This document shows positions 16,112 to 30,700 of a stretch of DNA of 64,000 nucleotides, one piece after another; the stretch's first letter is position 1, and each line of letters begins with the position of its first letter. The stretch is from Zhengitettix transpicula (Eukaryota; Arthropoda; Insecta; Orthoptera; Tetrigidae): the NCBI GenBank assembly GCA_037074705.1, contig CM073590.1, forward strand, positions 97,120,447 to 97,184,446, given 5' to 3'. A program made the position numbers and the translations under genes. The notes under the pieces were generated by a model. That model saw nothing but the letters and a program-made list of their open reading frames with translations, had not been told where the DNA came from and made no database searches.

Positions 16112-18500
16112 AGTAAGGATATGATGTCAAAAATAATTGTGATCTTGGTATAGAAAGGAAAAAGAGAAAGTTTGTGGCTTACCTGAAATTGAAGTATGGT
16201 GTAGCCACCGGGAACCAAAGGAAGTTCTTCAAATTTTTGGAGACTCGGCCTTCTTCAGGAAGGAGTGTTACACCATTCTGTGCACCGGTTGTCTGTGGAC
16301 TTTTGACTGCCATGTGGCTACTAGTAACCCATAAATAAACTGGCCACTAACTTTCTCTCTCAAGGGAAGGTCATGGCATAGGAAAGGTTCTGATGGCGAT
16401 CATTCATACATACAAATACACATGCATGCTCATAGAGACACTTGCTAGGAGAGGTGGCAGGTAGGAAGGACACTATTTAAAGGATGACGAGTCCATATAT
16501 ATATATTAATATTATTAGTAAAGATATGACATTGTCACAAATAATTATGATATTGGCATGGAAAGAGAGATAGCTTGTGGCCAACCTTCGGTTCTCTATG
16601 GCTACACTGCACTTCACTTTCAGGTAAGCCACAACCTATATCTCTTTCCTTTCCATACCAATATCAGAATTTTATATATATTAAAGAAAGTTTATAGTTT
16701 GGCAAAGAAATATCTTTCCTCACTATCCATGTCACCAATATATATAAAACCTTACCATAGTGTACATGTGTGTGCAGAAAGCAACTGGAATTATTGTCAG
16801 CTATTCAAAATCATGGGCTCCTTAAAAAAAAAAGTCCTGACAAACCTTAAAGCAAGAGAGTGAATTGTTTGAATTCAACGATACATGCTTGGCAGACATG
16901 CAGTTCAGGTATTATTTCTTAAAGAAGGGCTTAGGCCCTCGAAAATTGGAAATTTTTATTTCATCCCAGATAACTTCGCCACCTTTTGATTTAAGGTAAG
17001 TCCACTGGTTCTCATTCCTATCCAAATGAGTATATACTAGCTAAGCTACTCAAGTATTTATTTAAATTTGCCTGGTTAAGGAATTGAAACAACACTAATC
17101 TCTTGGTAAACATTTCATTGACCAGAATCGAGTCACTTTAACATATACATTCCCCCGACCTAAGCCCTCGGCAGTTTACTTCAAATAAACCAGGTTGAAG
17201 ACTAACAGTAGTTTAAAAACTGACAATATCTCCTATTGTGTAAAAAAATCACAAATTAAAAAAGTGATAAATACTCCCGGCAGATTTAAATGGAGTAAAG
17301 GATACTCCACTACCTTATGAAATTCAATAACACTGCAGGCAACTTTGAGTCAACCATGTTGAGGACAATAAAATTTCCTTAAAAGTCAGTTATTGTGTTA
17401 ATTAAACTCGGGATTCCTATACCCCCAGTGTCTATATCAATATAGGTATTTTTTGTGTTATTTCCACCACTACCTGTATGGGTTCTTTCCTAATTGACTT
17501 TTAGAGTTGAAATTAGACGGTTCTAGAATGTCACTATGAAATTCAGGATCACCGAAAATGTATTATTTGACACTATTAATGGAAGTAGACTTTTTTAAAT
17601 GTCACCATCTCGACCCCTAGAGATGCTAGATTTATCTTAACCCTGGCACACAGTTCAGACCTCTCTGGACAAAGGGGGTTCAGTTCTCAAATATTTGTAG
17701 TATTTACTCAACACTGCCAAACTGGTCCAACTAATAATTTCAGGTATGTTGGCAATGCTCTGTCTTTCGTATCTATATGTAATATTTAATTTGATTTTGT
17801 CACATCTCTCTCTCTTTCCTGTCCATACCAATATCACAAATATTTTTGACACTGACATATCCTTACTAATATTAAATATATATAATGTTAGGAACTAATT
17901 TGATGATTTGGAGTTGCATTCGATCTTGGATAGTGAGAAAGGATAGAAATAAATAGGAGGATTACACTTTTTAAGTGAATTCATATGCTCAGGCGTAGAA
18001 TCACGCACGAAGAAAAGCATATGTTCAAAGCAGCGAGAAGGAAAGACTGAAAATATTTGACCTAGGCAGGACCTAAACTTGCATATATATATGTTACACC
18101 ATACCGTGCACTGGCCGGCTGTGGACTACCTTCGGTTCCCTACGGCTACACTGTACTTCATTTGCAGGTAAGCCACAAGCTCTCTCTTTTTCCTTTCCCA
18201 ATTAATATCACAATTATTTTTGACAATGTCATATCCTTACTAGTATCATGTGTGTGTATATATACACACACCCAAGTAAGTGCATTACCAAAAAAATTGA
18301 TATTATTGATATGGAAAGGAGAGATAGATAGTTTGTGGCTTACCTGAAATGAAGCATTGTGTATTTACACGGAACCGAAGGATGTTCTTCAAATTTTCAG
18401 AAGCTCTCAGACCCCTTCTTGAGGAAGGAATGTTGCAACATTCCGTGCACTGACTGTGTGGATTGACCGCCCAGGGGCTAGCAATAGCCCATGTGAGTAT
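16112..18500. repeat. Cluster of fold-back/MITE-like repeats
   Basis: Several copies of one family lie here in both orientations. Forward arms begin AGTAAGGATATGA (16112) and AGTAAAGATATGA (about 16519) and continue GTCA.AAATAATT.TGAT...TTGG; inverted arms end CATATCCTTACT at about 17868 and 18246. Inside are GTTTGTGGCTTACCTGAA and GGAACC.AAGGA.GTTCTTC words (16.17, 18.33 kb) and their inverses near 16.62 and 18.17 kb. There is no transposase. The paired inverted arms make long hairpins likely, as in fold-back elements. Some copies contain unrelated insertions (about 16.7-17.8 kb). Confidence 0.7.
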
Positions 18501-18504
18501 GTAC

Positions 18505-18600
18505 TTACGCATGGATGTATATGTGTGCTTGCATATGAATATTTGTATGTGTATATATGTATGTATGTGCATATTTGTTTATATATGTATGTATGAATGA
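18505..18600. repeat. TATG-rich microsatellite
   Basis: Imperfect runs of TATG and TGTATATA between the fold-back cluster and the 3' end of the large minus-strand gene. Confidence 0.6.
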
Positions 18601-18647
18601 CTGCCATAATTGTTAAAATCATAAAAATAACAATATTTTTATAAATG

Positions 18648-18657
18648 TTTATTTATT
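18648..18657 (-). terminator. Poly(A) signals of the large minus-strand gene
   Basis: Two overlapping AATAAA hexamers (AATAAATAAA on the coding strand) about 113 nt after the TAA stop, a good position for 3' processing. Confidence 0.65.
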
Positions 18658-18769
18658 TTGTGTATAATTTTGATAATTGATTACATTCATTCCTTTCTGT
18701 CCTTACACATTTCTATTTTGAAGCTTCAGAGAATATAGAAAGAAAAATATTTGTTCTCATATTCTATAC

Positions 18770-21700
18770 TTACTTATCATCTCTGGTCTTCTTTACTTTT
18801 GCTCCAACTTTTATATTTGATGAAAAAAAACTTCTAATTCTTTGTATTAAATTCTTCTTCTTTCTTACTTTCATTGTTACCTGTTCTTGTAGGCCATCAC
18901 AATTATCTTGTTTGTTTACATTTTGAATTGTGTCTTTGTTCAAGATGAAATCTGTATTGGAATTTACTGCAGTATCTGAAGTAGATCCAAATTTATCAAC
19001 CTCCAGGTTATTTTTGTCTTCTTCTGTATAAATTAAATCCACACATCCACTTTCAGTTTCTTCCATAAAGGTTTCAAAATTTTCATCACTTTGTTCACAG
19101 CATGGTAGAGTGTTTGGGTCATCATTATTTTCAACTACAAGTCCTACAGAACTCCAATAAATTTTACTGCTAGAAAACTTATCAGAGAAACTTCTATTGT
19201 ATACATCTAAATTTCCATGGCCCCTTTGAAACTTTTCATTTGAAGCTTCACAATTCATATCTTGACCATGTGTTTCTGATTCCTTTATTTTATTTATATT
19301 TACATTTGACTGAAGTTCTGCTTTTATGTCCTCATAGCTCTGTTCTTTTTCAATGTCTCCTATCTCTTCTATCATTTTCTCAAAAATTTCCTTATAGAAT
19401 TTATATTTTTCATCAGTTGTATCTTCATTGGTTTTATATGCCTCAAAGTCTTCATTGTAACTTTTGCTGTAATAACCATCATATTCCCAAAATCTATCAA
19501 ATGATTGCTTCTGACCTGAATTAATATTATTTTCTGGTTTTAATAAGTTTCTCACATTAACATTAGTAACTGTAACTTCTTTATTATTTGACACAATATT
19601 ACACTCAGATGTTTCTGCTGCCAAAAACCTACTGTTAATGTAATTAGCTGCTATAGGCAAGTTTATGTTATTTTGACTACTTCCTTCAGAATTTGAGTGG
19701 TAATATGGGATTGAGTGAACTAAATCAGTGTGGGCTTTATTGACATTATTACCTGAACAATCTATATCATTGTCATCGTTTTCAACTTCGACAGAATTAC
19801 TTTTATATACAGAACTATGATGCAAGGTGCCCAAATCATGAAAGCTTTGTGATTCTGTGGGAGAACTTAAATTTCTTTCTGCCCATAAACCTGATTCTTT
19901 TTGTATGTTCTCAGACACCTTAGACACTTCAAAATGTTTGAACCGAGATTTTGTATCTTTTTCTGATATGCCCGAAACATCAACATCTTTATTCATTATT
20001 TTCCCGTTTGTTCCTGAATTTTGTAGACTAACTCTTGAATCATTTTCACATTTGAAATTTCTGTTTTCACTTTCTTTGTCTGGAATAAACAATATTTTGG
20101 ATGTAATGGTTTGTGACCTACTCTCAGGGTGATATTCGCTAAGATATCTCAGTTCTTGGGAATTATCAGAAGTGTGCTCATTGACTTTGACTACAATGTC
20201 ACTTTTTTTCAAGCAATAATCAAAATATTTAGAAGATATATCTTCACTTTCCTTTATGGTAAACTGATCTGGTTCTTTATTCACTTTTGACTTCATAATA
20301 TTGTGAGATGTACTGTCATTAAAAAATTCTATTTGTATATTGTCAATTTGTTCATTTCCCATTAAACTTGTTTTTATATTTATCCTGTCAATAATAAATT
20401 CCAAGTACTCATATGATTGTATCTCACCCCATTCTCCTTTATCTTTAAAATGTTTACAAGTATCTGTCTCAGTAGGATAAGAGCTTGGATTTAAATTGCT
20501 AAGCTGTTCTTTGACTGTCTCCAATTCTTCTGAGCAATTACTAGCATTCTGCCATTTAAATGAGTTAAGCCTTTCACTTACATTATTTTCCTGTGGTTGT
20601 TTGAAAGAATATGAATTTATTTTATCATCACTATTTTCAAACATGGTTTCAAATAGCGAACAGTCATTTAAAGTTCTATTCTGCAAAAGCAAGTTGTCAC
20701 AAAATCCATTATTATTAAAATTACATCCTACTGAATCACTACTTTCAACATCTATCATTGATTTTTCTTCATCAGTATTTTCAAATGTAGTAAACACTGT
20801 TTCATCATCTGACTTTATGGCCCATGTCTTACGATTGCTCCCTTGAAATTTATTGAAATCTAAGCATTGGCTATCAGAGAAATCCTGAAAGCATTCATGT
20901 TTCAAATTTAACTCTTCAATTTTCTCTGCTGTTTCAGATCTGGAATTCAGTTCCTCTATCTGAATTTGTCTGTTTTGCAATAATAAATCTGACTTATTTT
21001 GCATAGAAGAACAGCATTCGTTCTCAGCTTGATGTATTTCTATGTAATTTAATTGGGAGTATTGGTTAATATTTTTTGTTTCACAATTCTTCAGCAACCA
21101 TAGTTCTGTGTCATTGGTTTCTTCATATCTTTTCTCAATCTTTTCATTGCTACACAATTTTTTATCATTTACTGATTCACATGTTAGATAATCTTGTGAC
21201 TCATTATCAAATGTAGATTCAAGCTCATTTTTAATATTATTCTTTTCTGCATGAAATGGTTCATTTTGAAAAACTTTTTCATTGACATTTTTTTCACAAT
21301 CTTCTTGTTCTAAGGTATTTTCTTCATTAGTGTTACTAAAACCGTGTAATTTGAACGGACTTTCATCCAGCTCATTTTTAAGAGAATCTTCATCATTCTG
21401 ACCACTTCTCAAATTAGTTTGCAAGATATTACAATTAATTTCATTATGGCTTTTTCGTTCTATTGAACTATTTTTTTTATGGTCATCTGAGTGAAGCAGA
21501 ATTGAATTTTCTTCAGAAAACCTGAACTGGCACTCGGGTATCTTAAATAAATTTGTTTTGTTAACTACATCTTTTTGAGTGTTTTCCCTTACACCATATG
21601 TATTAGAATCAAAATTATTATTCAGATTATAATAGTTTTTATCATCAGTCAAATGAATATCAGTATTTGATGAATGAGAACTATTTTCTTCATTTAATTT

Positions 21701-24700
21701 TTGTTGATTTGTATTATCTATAATAACTGTTTTGTTCAGTGATGATCTGCTTGGTTTTATATCACAAATTGTGGCTGTTTGTTCATCACATTCACTTTCA
21801 TAGTCACTATTGAAGATATTTTGTAAATCTTTAAGCCTGTCTTCCATTTCATTGGCTTGAATACTTTGTTGTTCATGTTGATCAAGAGTATTCTGTAATG
21901 TTTTTAATTCATGTACAAATTCTTTAATATCATTTATAATGTTCTTATTTGCATCATCAACAATATCTTTAAAGTAATTGGACACATTTGTAGCAATTAT
22001 TTCATTAAAGTTTTCTGTATTTGCTTCATCAACATCACATCTGTAATGGTCATTAGACAATATTTCATTATTTATAGGTTTGTTGTCATTGTTATCAGAA
22101 TGATAATCAAAAACATTATTTAGAATTTCATTGCAAATATCAGAACAAATCTCATCAACTTTTATTTGATCTTTCAAATTAACCTTTATGCTACATTCAA
22201 AATTATCATAATGAGAATTGTTTGTTTTATTTTCATTGTCATCCCATTTGTTATTAATACTGGGCAAAGGTTTTAAATCATCACACACATCTTGATCTAA
22301 ACTATCCCTTAGAATTAATGCATTTTCTGAATTACTCACAGAATTTTTATCATAGTTACTATCATTGATATAGTTAAAATCATTAATTTCACATGCACTA
22401 TGGTTTCTATAAATATTATTAATATCATTGTCATGTATATTTGCATTTTCTGACGTTATTGGAAGATTAGCAGTTTCTATTGATTTTTTATAAGATTGAT
22501 CATCATTTGACTTGCATGATATTTTTGTTACAAGATCTTGTTTTGAAGTAAGTGTTTGAGAATCAGAAAGAAGCCTGAGATCAAATTTATTTAACTGAGC
22601 TTCTAATTTGTGGACAATATGGTGGTCATTACTGCTAACACATTCATTGTTAAAAGTTTCATTTCCAGGTACAAGTTCATCATTATGTTTCTCTTTAATT
22701 TCCAATTGTGTGGAAACAGCATAAAAAATAGAGTTTTCCTTGCTGACACTTTTATGCTCAGAACTATGTCCATCTACACCATCATATATATGTGATTCTG
22801 TGGAGTCATGTAAAACAGTTTCAATTGTTTTCTCATCAGTCATGTTTTTCAGTTCCTTAATCTGAACAAAAGAATTCATGTTCTCATGAAACCCAGAAAA
22901 GTTAGTCCAATTATGTGAATTGTTGACTGTTTCAGTTTCATAGAGTTGAGAAGTATCCAATTTATTATTTTCCTGTAATGCCAATTTGAATTTATTGCTA
23001 ATACCTTCACTGCTTTCATTAAATGAGTGTTTACATAATCCAGTTTTTATTTTTCTGCTTTCAAATGAAGATTTTTCAGTTTCTGAATGAGCATTCTCAT
23101 GTATATTACACTGTTTAACTGTGAAAGCTGGAGCCTTAATATTCCTACTTCCAGTATTATTTTTCATCTTATTTACGTCACATTCATATGCTTCTTCATT
23201 TAAAGATAATAATGCTTTGTTGGTCAACAAATTATTATTCAGTGCTTCCCTATCCACAATGGAATTCCCTGAATAACTTGAATAATCATTGCATTCCTTG
23301 GCACAATTATTTTTAAGTTCTTGGTTCTTTATGTAAGAGCAATGTGGAATTTGCAAACTGTCAAGAAATTCAGGCAATCCATTGTTATTACAAGGCATTT
23401 TCTTATTATCACTTACTATACTTTGTTCAGAAGGTGTATCTGGAAAATTTTCTGAAGAACTGCCTTGTTGCTTATTATTGAACTCATCAGAAACTGGAGT
23501 ATGCCTAGGTATCCTAGATTTATTACTGATTTTCTTTTTTATACTATTGTTGCTACTTTTTTCTTCAGTAATAACCACCGAGGGAATGGATTGTTCATTG
23601 GCATGTAATGGAAATTGTGGGTTATTGGATTGCAAAGTGTCAAAGTGGTGTGGCAAGCAGCCCATTACTTGAAGGTTGAAAATAATCTTAAAAATATTAT
23701 CTTGAAATGGAGCAGTGCTGTCACCGAAATCAGGTTCTGGTTCTCGTAGTATAGGAGAGCTCTTTAGTGTGTGGCCCATCATAAAACGTTTTTGAGGTGA
23801 TGATTTTAGTATTTTTTCCCATGATATACCTAAAAATATATAAACATATATCAATCCACATTCTAATATAATATCTAACAAAAACACTATACTGGATTGA
23901 CATCATATTTATTTTTATAAATAAATTGTTCACTTTCTGTTCTAAATTGTGTATATGGTTCGTTAGACCAGTCATTAACTTATTAACAAGAGAAAAATTG
24001 TAAACGGGCAAGGTCATTTTTGGTTCAGTCCAAGCAAGATGCTGCTGATTTAGTTCAAAGAACGAAATTTCCTTTTACTATTGAAAACTTATGTTGTCAG
24101 TTTAATTCTCTTCTTAATGGTTTATTTCCCATCATAATATTTTTTGACATTCCTTGACAACTAATATTGTATACCTCTTTGTGTGTCTTACCAGGCGTAT
24201 AAGCTTAAATCCGCCGATTTTTGGTGAGAAAGGCAGATTATTTTCATAGAGAGAGAAAAAATTATTTATATTAATCGGCCCTTGCTAGTTACACATTTTT
24301 ACCATCTCTCGGACAATTTACGGGTTTCGAGACAAACTACTCATCATGACATTTTCGGACGTTTTCATAAGAATCGAAGTGCTGCTCAGCGAGCGTGTGA
24401 CCCATTGACGAACTGGTGGAAGTCGGAAGGGGCCAGGTATGGTGAATAAGCGACATGGAGTAGAACCTCCCAGTTGACTGCCTTCAAGTAGTTTCGAACC
24501 AGTGTGATTTGTCAGCTTGTCATGTCTTTGTTAATAATCCAACATTTTTTTTACGTAGAGGACGGTGTAATTTGATCAATTGTTGATACTGGCGGTGGGC
24601 GTTGACAGTTACACCAGGTTTCAACTGCTCATAGACGACACCCTGCTAATCCCATCAAATGCACAACATCGTCTTCCGCCCGAAGCGATTTGGTCTTGCG

Positions 24701-27700
24701 AACGATGTTGATGGTTGGCCGGGATAAACACACGATTTCTTGCTATTAGGATTCTCGAAATATATTCACTTTTCATCGCCAGTCACAATCCGTGCAGGAG
24801 CGACTTTATTTTTGGTTTTGAGAGAAAGATTTCGCATGTTTCGGCTTCTCTCCGTCTGCATAACGTTCAATTAATCGGCACACATTTTCCGATCCTTAGA
24901 TCCTTTCCTATGGTACGTAGGCCAATGGCTGGTTGAGTAACACCCAATTGTTCAGCAAGCATTTTTTGCGATTGAGTATCATCCTAGTCCAAAAGAGTCT
25001 GTAATTGTTGGTCTTCAACCTTCCTGGGCCGCTTTTCACGCTTCCTGTCGCTCAGGTCATAATTTCCGTCTTTGAACTCAGAAAAGCAATCTCTGCACGC
25101 TGTTTCCGATAAAGCAATGTCGTCATAGACCTCCAAAAGTATTTGATGTGATTCTGCGGCCGATTTCTTCCATTTGAAGCAGAAAAGGAGAGCTTCTTGC
25201 ATATGCTCTTTTTTTTAGCAAAATACTGGACATGACTATCAAAGGAAAGATGTATATTCTTGTATAAAATTGCCGATGATGTGCACTGACTATTGTTGAC
25301 ATAAAAACAGAAGGCGTACCCGTAGTAGCTTCATATGATCATTAACGCGATTTATGAGCAAGCAGCGAATTTAAGCTCATGCACCCGGTATGTCTTCCCT
25401 TGGCACTATAATTTTCTCTCATATGAATGGATACCTGACCTCTAACCTTATTACTAATAATAAAACAAAATAAATGACGTATCAGTTTACTCAAAATTGT
25501 GATCAATTATAAGTTGCTAACAGCGTTATAGAATCAACAGACCGCCATTTCTACTGATCTCAAGCGATTCCAATAAAATATTGATCCTGAACTTTTGATA
25601 ATATCTTGGTCTTTATAAATTTTATTTTATTCCCGAGCATCAGTGCATGTTCCGTTAATGCCAATTTCGCTGGTTAAGACTAATCCTTAACTATACGACC
25701 TTGGACCGTACGCACAACATAATGCATTTGGCCGTCTACTGTTTCTACAGGATAGATCTCCACCGCATTACATTCTTGGTGTACGAAATTTTCTAAGTAA
25801 TATTTTTCCGCGGAAGGTAGAGTGCCCACCATGGTCACCTGATATAACTCCTCTTGTCTTCTTCTATTGGTGATATTTAAAAAAGGTTTGCGAAATCAAA
25901 CCAGAAAATATTGACGAACTGAAAGGGAGAATACGCAACCTTTCGGATTCAGTAACACCATAGATACTACAAAGTGCTTAGCAACAAGTGTTTTATTCTT
26001 TCGGTTATCACATTACCAAGAGCGGGAGGGTGGCAAATTTGAATATCCTATTCCATAATATTTTTTAGGTTGTGTTTATGAGAGGTGCAGGTACTTAAAC
26101 ATTAAAGAAGCATACCGAAGGGTACAGAAAGCTACTACTTGCACGGCATTATTGCTGGGTAAAGCAAAAAGTAGTTCCTACCATCTGGGAACAATTGAAA
26201 TGGGAAATAAAAATTGGGTGTTTCTATTTTTATTTCCATTCCAACAAAAATTTTAATTGGAATTCCCTTCAAAGATTTCAAAGGGGTGGGGATCGTGGCA
26301 GATTCTGGTGACAATGTATAACTTTTTAAAGAAAACTTCTAGTTTTATTATCTGATCTGTTGTAAGTCTCTCGACTCCATTTTTCAACGGTTTTTACATA
26401 TTTTGATTATATCCGCTAGACTTTAACTGCCGACTTATTTTCTTTTTCATGTTCGACGAGAATCCAAGTTAGATTTGCTGTTGGAAACTCCGCCGAATGA
26501 AAATTGAAGATTAATATAGTTATACTAATATCCTTAACGTTGTTTTAAAAATATATTTATATATTTTTTGTAAAGTACATTGTTTTTTTTAACTTCGTAA
26601 TTGTAATCATGTATTATTTTCTCGTAATCTTATATTGACGTATCCTATTTCCTCGACCGAGGACTAATGGAATGAATAATAAATCTAATCTAATCAAATA
26701 ATATTTGTTAACAGCGCCATCTACCGGGAATCAGTAAAACAGGTTTATTTTTTATGGAGAATCTGAAATAAAAAAATGGTGGTTCCCATATAATATTTAA
26801 AAGTTACCACGCGGACCACTCCCCGGGGTTAGGTATGGGGGTCGGAATTAGATTTCTTTAAATTGATTTTTTAAAAAATATTAAACAAACTCTTTGTTTT
26901 TTCGATACGATTTATTTTTTGAGATATCTGTTCCGGGAATTTATCCACACCTAATATATTATGTTCAGAAAAACTATTATCTACTTTTATACAAAGAGAA
27001 AAAGCAATTGCAGATACGTTGAGTATTCCAGCTGGAATAAACCACCTAAAAAGTACGTTCAGCAAGAACGGTTATTCCCGATTTCAAATACACAGGGCCT
27101 TCTCCGGAAAAGGAGATATATTTTTAGAAGGCAACATTTAGAATTTTAAGACGGGACGCGAAACGTTTAAGGCAGCTGATACGGAACCTGACTTCAGCGA
27201 ATCTGCAGCCCCCCGACGGGAAAGCAACAATAGACTTTGGGATTACAAGTTTACCAGCGATGGAAAGGCGCCAAAATTCTTGCTTGATCTTTACGTAAAC
27301 AAAGTTCGCCAATCCAGGCAGAAAATCCGAGAGACCAATTTTGCCACCAACTAGGCGGTATCTCAAAGAATCTCTGGGTGATGAACAACGACTTTCCCAA
27401 AATTCCCGAAGGTCAACCCCTCCTACAGGAGAGAGTAAGCCCAACGAAATTGTAAGATCGACGCAGATTGGCCGAGAAAAACCACGTGAAGAGATTTCCA
27501 CCCTCTGGTGGCGAACGAAGAAAGTATAGCTGAAGGGAGACACGCGACAAATGAAAAGTAGTTCATACATACAACTTGGAGAAGGAGGAAGTCTGCGAAG
27601 AGTGAAATGTAAAGTTCAAATCAATCACTTGATGAAAAACAGGCCCGCTCGACGGAAGAGGAGAAGATGAAGATAGCTAAACACCAATGCTGATAACTAT

Positions 27701-30700
27701 TACGCCGACCAGAGGAGGAGGAAGCTGCCAGTACGGATTAGATATTCCTTATGAAGTTATTTCCGGTTGCATAACACGCTACATTGCCTGGGGAAGCTGC
27801 TAGCCGACTGCAATGACGAATTGGTGTGTTGCTGTCTGCGACGTAAACAATTGAGATTTCTGCCGCACGTATATACCCACACTTTTTGCTTATAGAAGAA
27901 CGAATATTGGAATAATCGGCCAGATGCCTCCTGAACTGGTCAATACACGTAGAGGGGACCCCACAGAAACCCCCTCTCCCGACATCGGAATGGCGTGGGA
28001 CAAGTACCAAATGCTCGACCTACCTGTGCAGGTTTTTCTAGGGTTTTCCTTCCATCACATTTAGACGAATCCATAAACTGCAGTCCGGGGGCCTTAGTTA
28101 ACCCTTGGCTACCTTGCTCTACCTTTCAGCCCCTTTCCTATGTTATAAGAGGGGAGTTTTCACTATGTGGATTATCCTATGCATAGCCTGTCTACACCAT
28201 TCTTCTCTTCTTCTTCCCAGTGTAGAGAATGGATGAAAGAAGATGATGACAATGGTTGTCATTGAAACATTGCAAGCCATCTATGATCTCACTCAGTTGG
28301 AAACCCAAGAGGCATTTATCCACTTTTTGCTTATGGTCAGAGTCTTATGAAAATCGCCCTGAGGTTTGCCCAATTAACATATTAGTAATTTGTTTGAGTC
28401 TTGAATTAAATGAGTAAATTTAAATTACTTAGATGAAATTAAAAGAACCCTGTAAGTATAGTGAGCCCTTAATTAAATTAAAATTATATCAAAACCAACC
28501 AACAATTACATATATTTATATAAAATTTTAGAAAAACCACACTAGATTATTTTACAACCCTATTTATTTTGACCATTCTTCAGTGTAAGAATGTATTATC
28601 TGGACTACAGATATAAATTGTACTTATTGCTTTAGTGATGGGGACATGATACAATTTCTTGAAATACTCACAACACTCAGTAAGCTTATTTTAGAATACT
28701 TATTACTTTAAACAGAACATTAAGATAGAGAGAATTAGTTCTAATTTAAATAAAAACATATTGACTACTTAAAAGTGGAATATTATATTTTGAAACTGTG
28801 TAAAACTAATGTAAACAAAAAGATCAACTCTATATTTAATTATGAATCAAATGAAATTATAAGTTCCAAATAATTTTTAAAAGTGAAGGTGTATGTGATT
28901 ATGATATAATGATATTTAATAATGTGTTAACGTTTAGTATAAAACCATAAATATTGAAATGGAGTTCTTGGTGAGGAAAGCAGTGAATACTCTAGTATAA
29001 CAAAATCACAATCTTTGCAAAAACATCATATAGTAGTTTAGCATGGGTACATGTCATGTTATAATTTTGTTAAAAATTATACAGAGTTGATTACATTTGA
29101 AATGAGTTATTGAATAGAAATGCATAATTGGTTTTTAATTAATTTTAAGACAAATTATAAATAATGAATAAGTTATAATTGTTATGTGGCTTCTTGACCA
29201 AGATATATCAAGGGATGTGTGAATGCACAAATGAATTCAGACATGCATAGTTTTCAAGAGCTTATGTCAATTAATATTCAAAATAATTTTGTGTATAAGC
29301 AATGTAGCATACTAACATCCAAATTTTTATGTAGTCTGGTAAACTTGTTGAGGTCGTACAACGTTTCAATAGTGATCACTACCATCAACTTCAGAAGATC
29401 GTCATTGAAACATTGAAACAAGTTTACCTACTTGGAAATTCGAGAAGACTATTAAAACCAACTTCACCAGGAAAGACTTCGCTCTTTAATCAAAGTTTTT
29501 GTCAATAAATTATTGATTTGTTTTTCTTAAACTTGTTTAACTACCCAGAAGTTGTCATTAATCCCTGACTTTCATTGGTCAGATATAATATTTTAATTTA
29601 GTGTATATTAACATAAGTTATATGACAAAATAGAAATAATGACCATAATTTAACATAAAATATTTATATATTTTACATTAAACAATAATGCTAAATTGAA
29701 ATTTACCATAACAAAATTATAATTTATGAAATTTCGTTATCTCATCCACAATATTAAAGAAACTTACCTGCTTCCAAAATATCACAAGCACTGTTAATAG
29801 CTTGTTTCAATACATCTTCTACTATTTCTTCAGCTTCCATCTGTGTCATTCTCATCTTATGTACTTTTGTAAGTTCATTATAGTCATTAATAAGGCGTAA
29901 GGTTGTCTGTCGGGTGTTGTAAGTTTGAGGAGAGGAGTTTGATGGCTGTTCATCGGAATTAACTTTTTTTTCATTTTTATTTGACTTGAACTCTGAAAAA
30001 ATCATTGAATGTACATGTATTTTTCACAATTACTGTTCATATTTATTGAATACATCCCAAATATTTTTCATGCTATTTCTCCTTTAACAGCAGGTCTGAA
30101 CACTCACACAATGACACAGACAACTAAAATTAATAATCATAAGTCATAGTTAGACATGAGTCAGAGAATTTTGAGAATCTTATACCATTCCCTAGAATGT
30201 TGGCTGTAGGTCTACATGCTGAGGGAATTGCATTTTTAGATTTAAAACATCACTCATGATTACCATGTTTACAGTATATGATTACTGTACCACCTTAATT
30301 AATACTTCCTCACATTCACCCACCCCTAATTAAGTTATCCGCCAGCACAGTTCAATTAATGTCGAAGAAAATTATACTTAAACAAGAGATGAAGGATTTC
30401 ATTTGGCCTTTCTTTGAGTAATGTAAAAATTTAATTTCATTCTATGTCAGCTAGTGGCCATTAGTTATCAGTTAAACAATACATTCTATTTCAAATTGCA
30501 CTAAAGTCTTGGAGTATTACGTGTTTATGCGAGTTTTGCTCAGAGTTTAGACAAATTCTCCTAGTATTTTTCTTTAGCTGGTATCGCTTATTCATGGCTC
30601 CAGGGCCGGCAACAAGGTGGGACAGATGGGGCAAATACCCTGGACCCCGGCCCCGCAAAAATTAATTAATTAAAAATTTAAATGCCAACAACTTCTGTAG

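Noticed and set aside
19240..23672. Plus-strand frames opposite the large minus-strand exon
   Set aside because: Shadows of a biased-composition coding exon; short and without domain or splice support.
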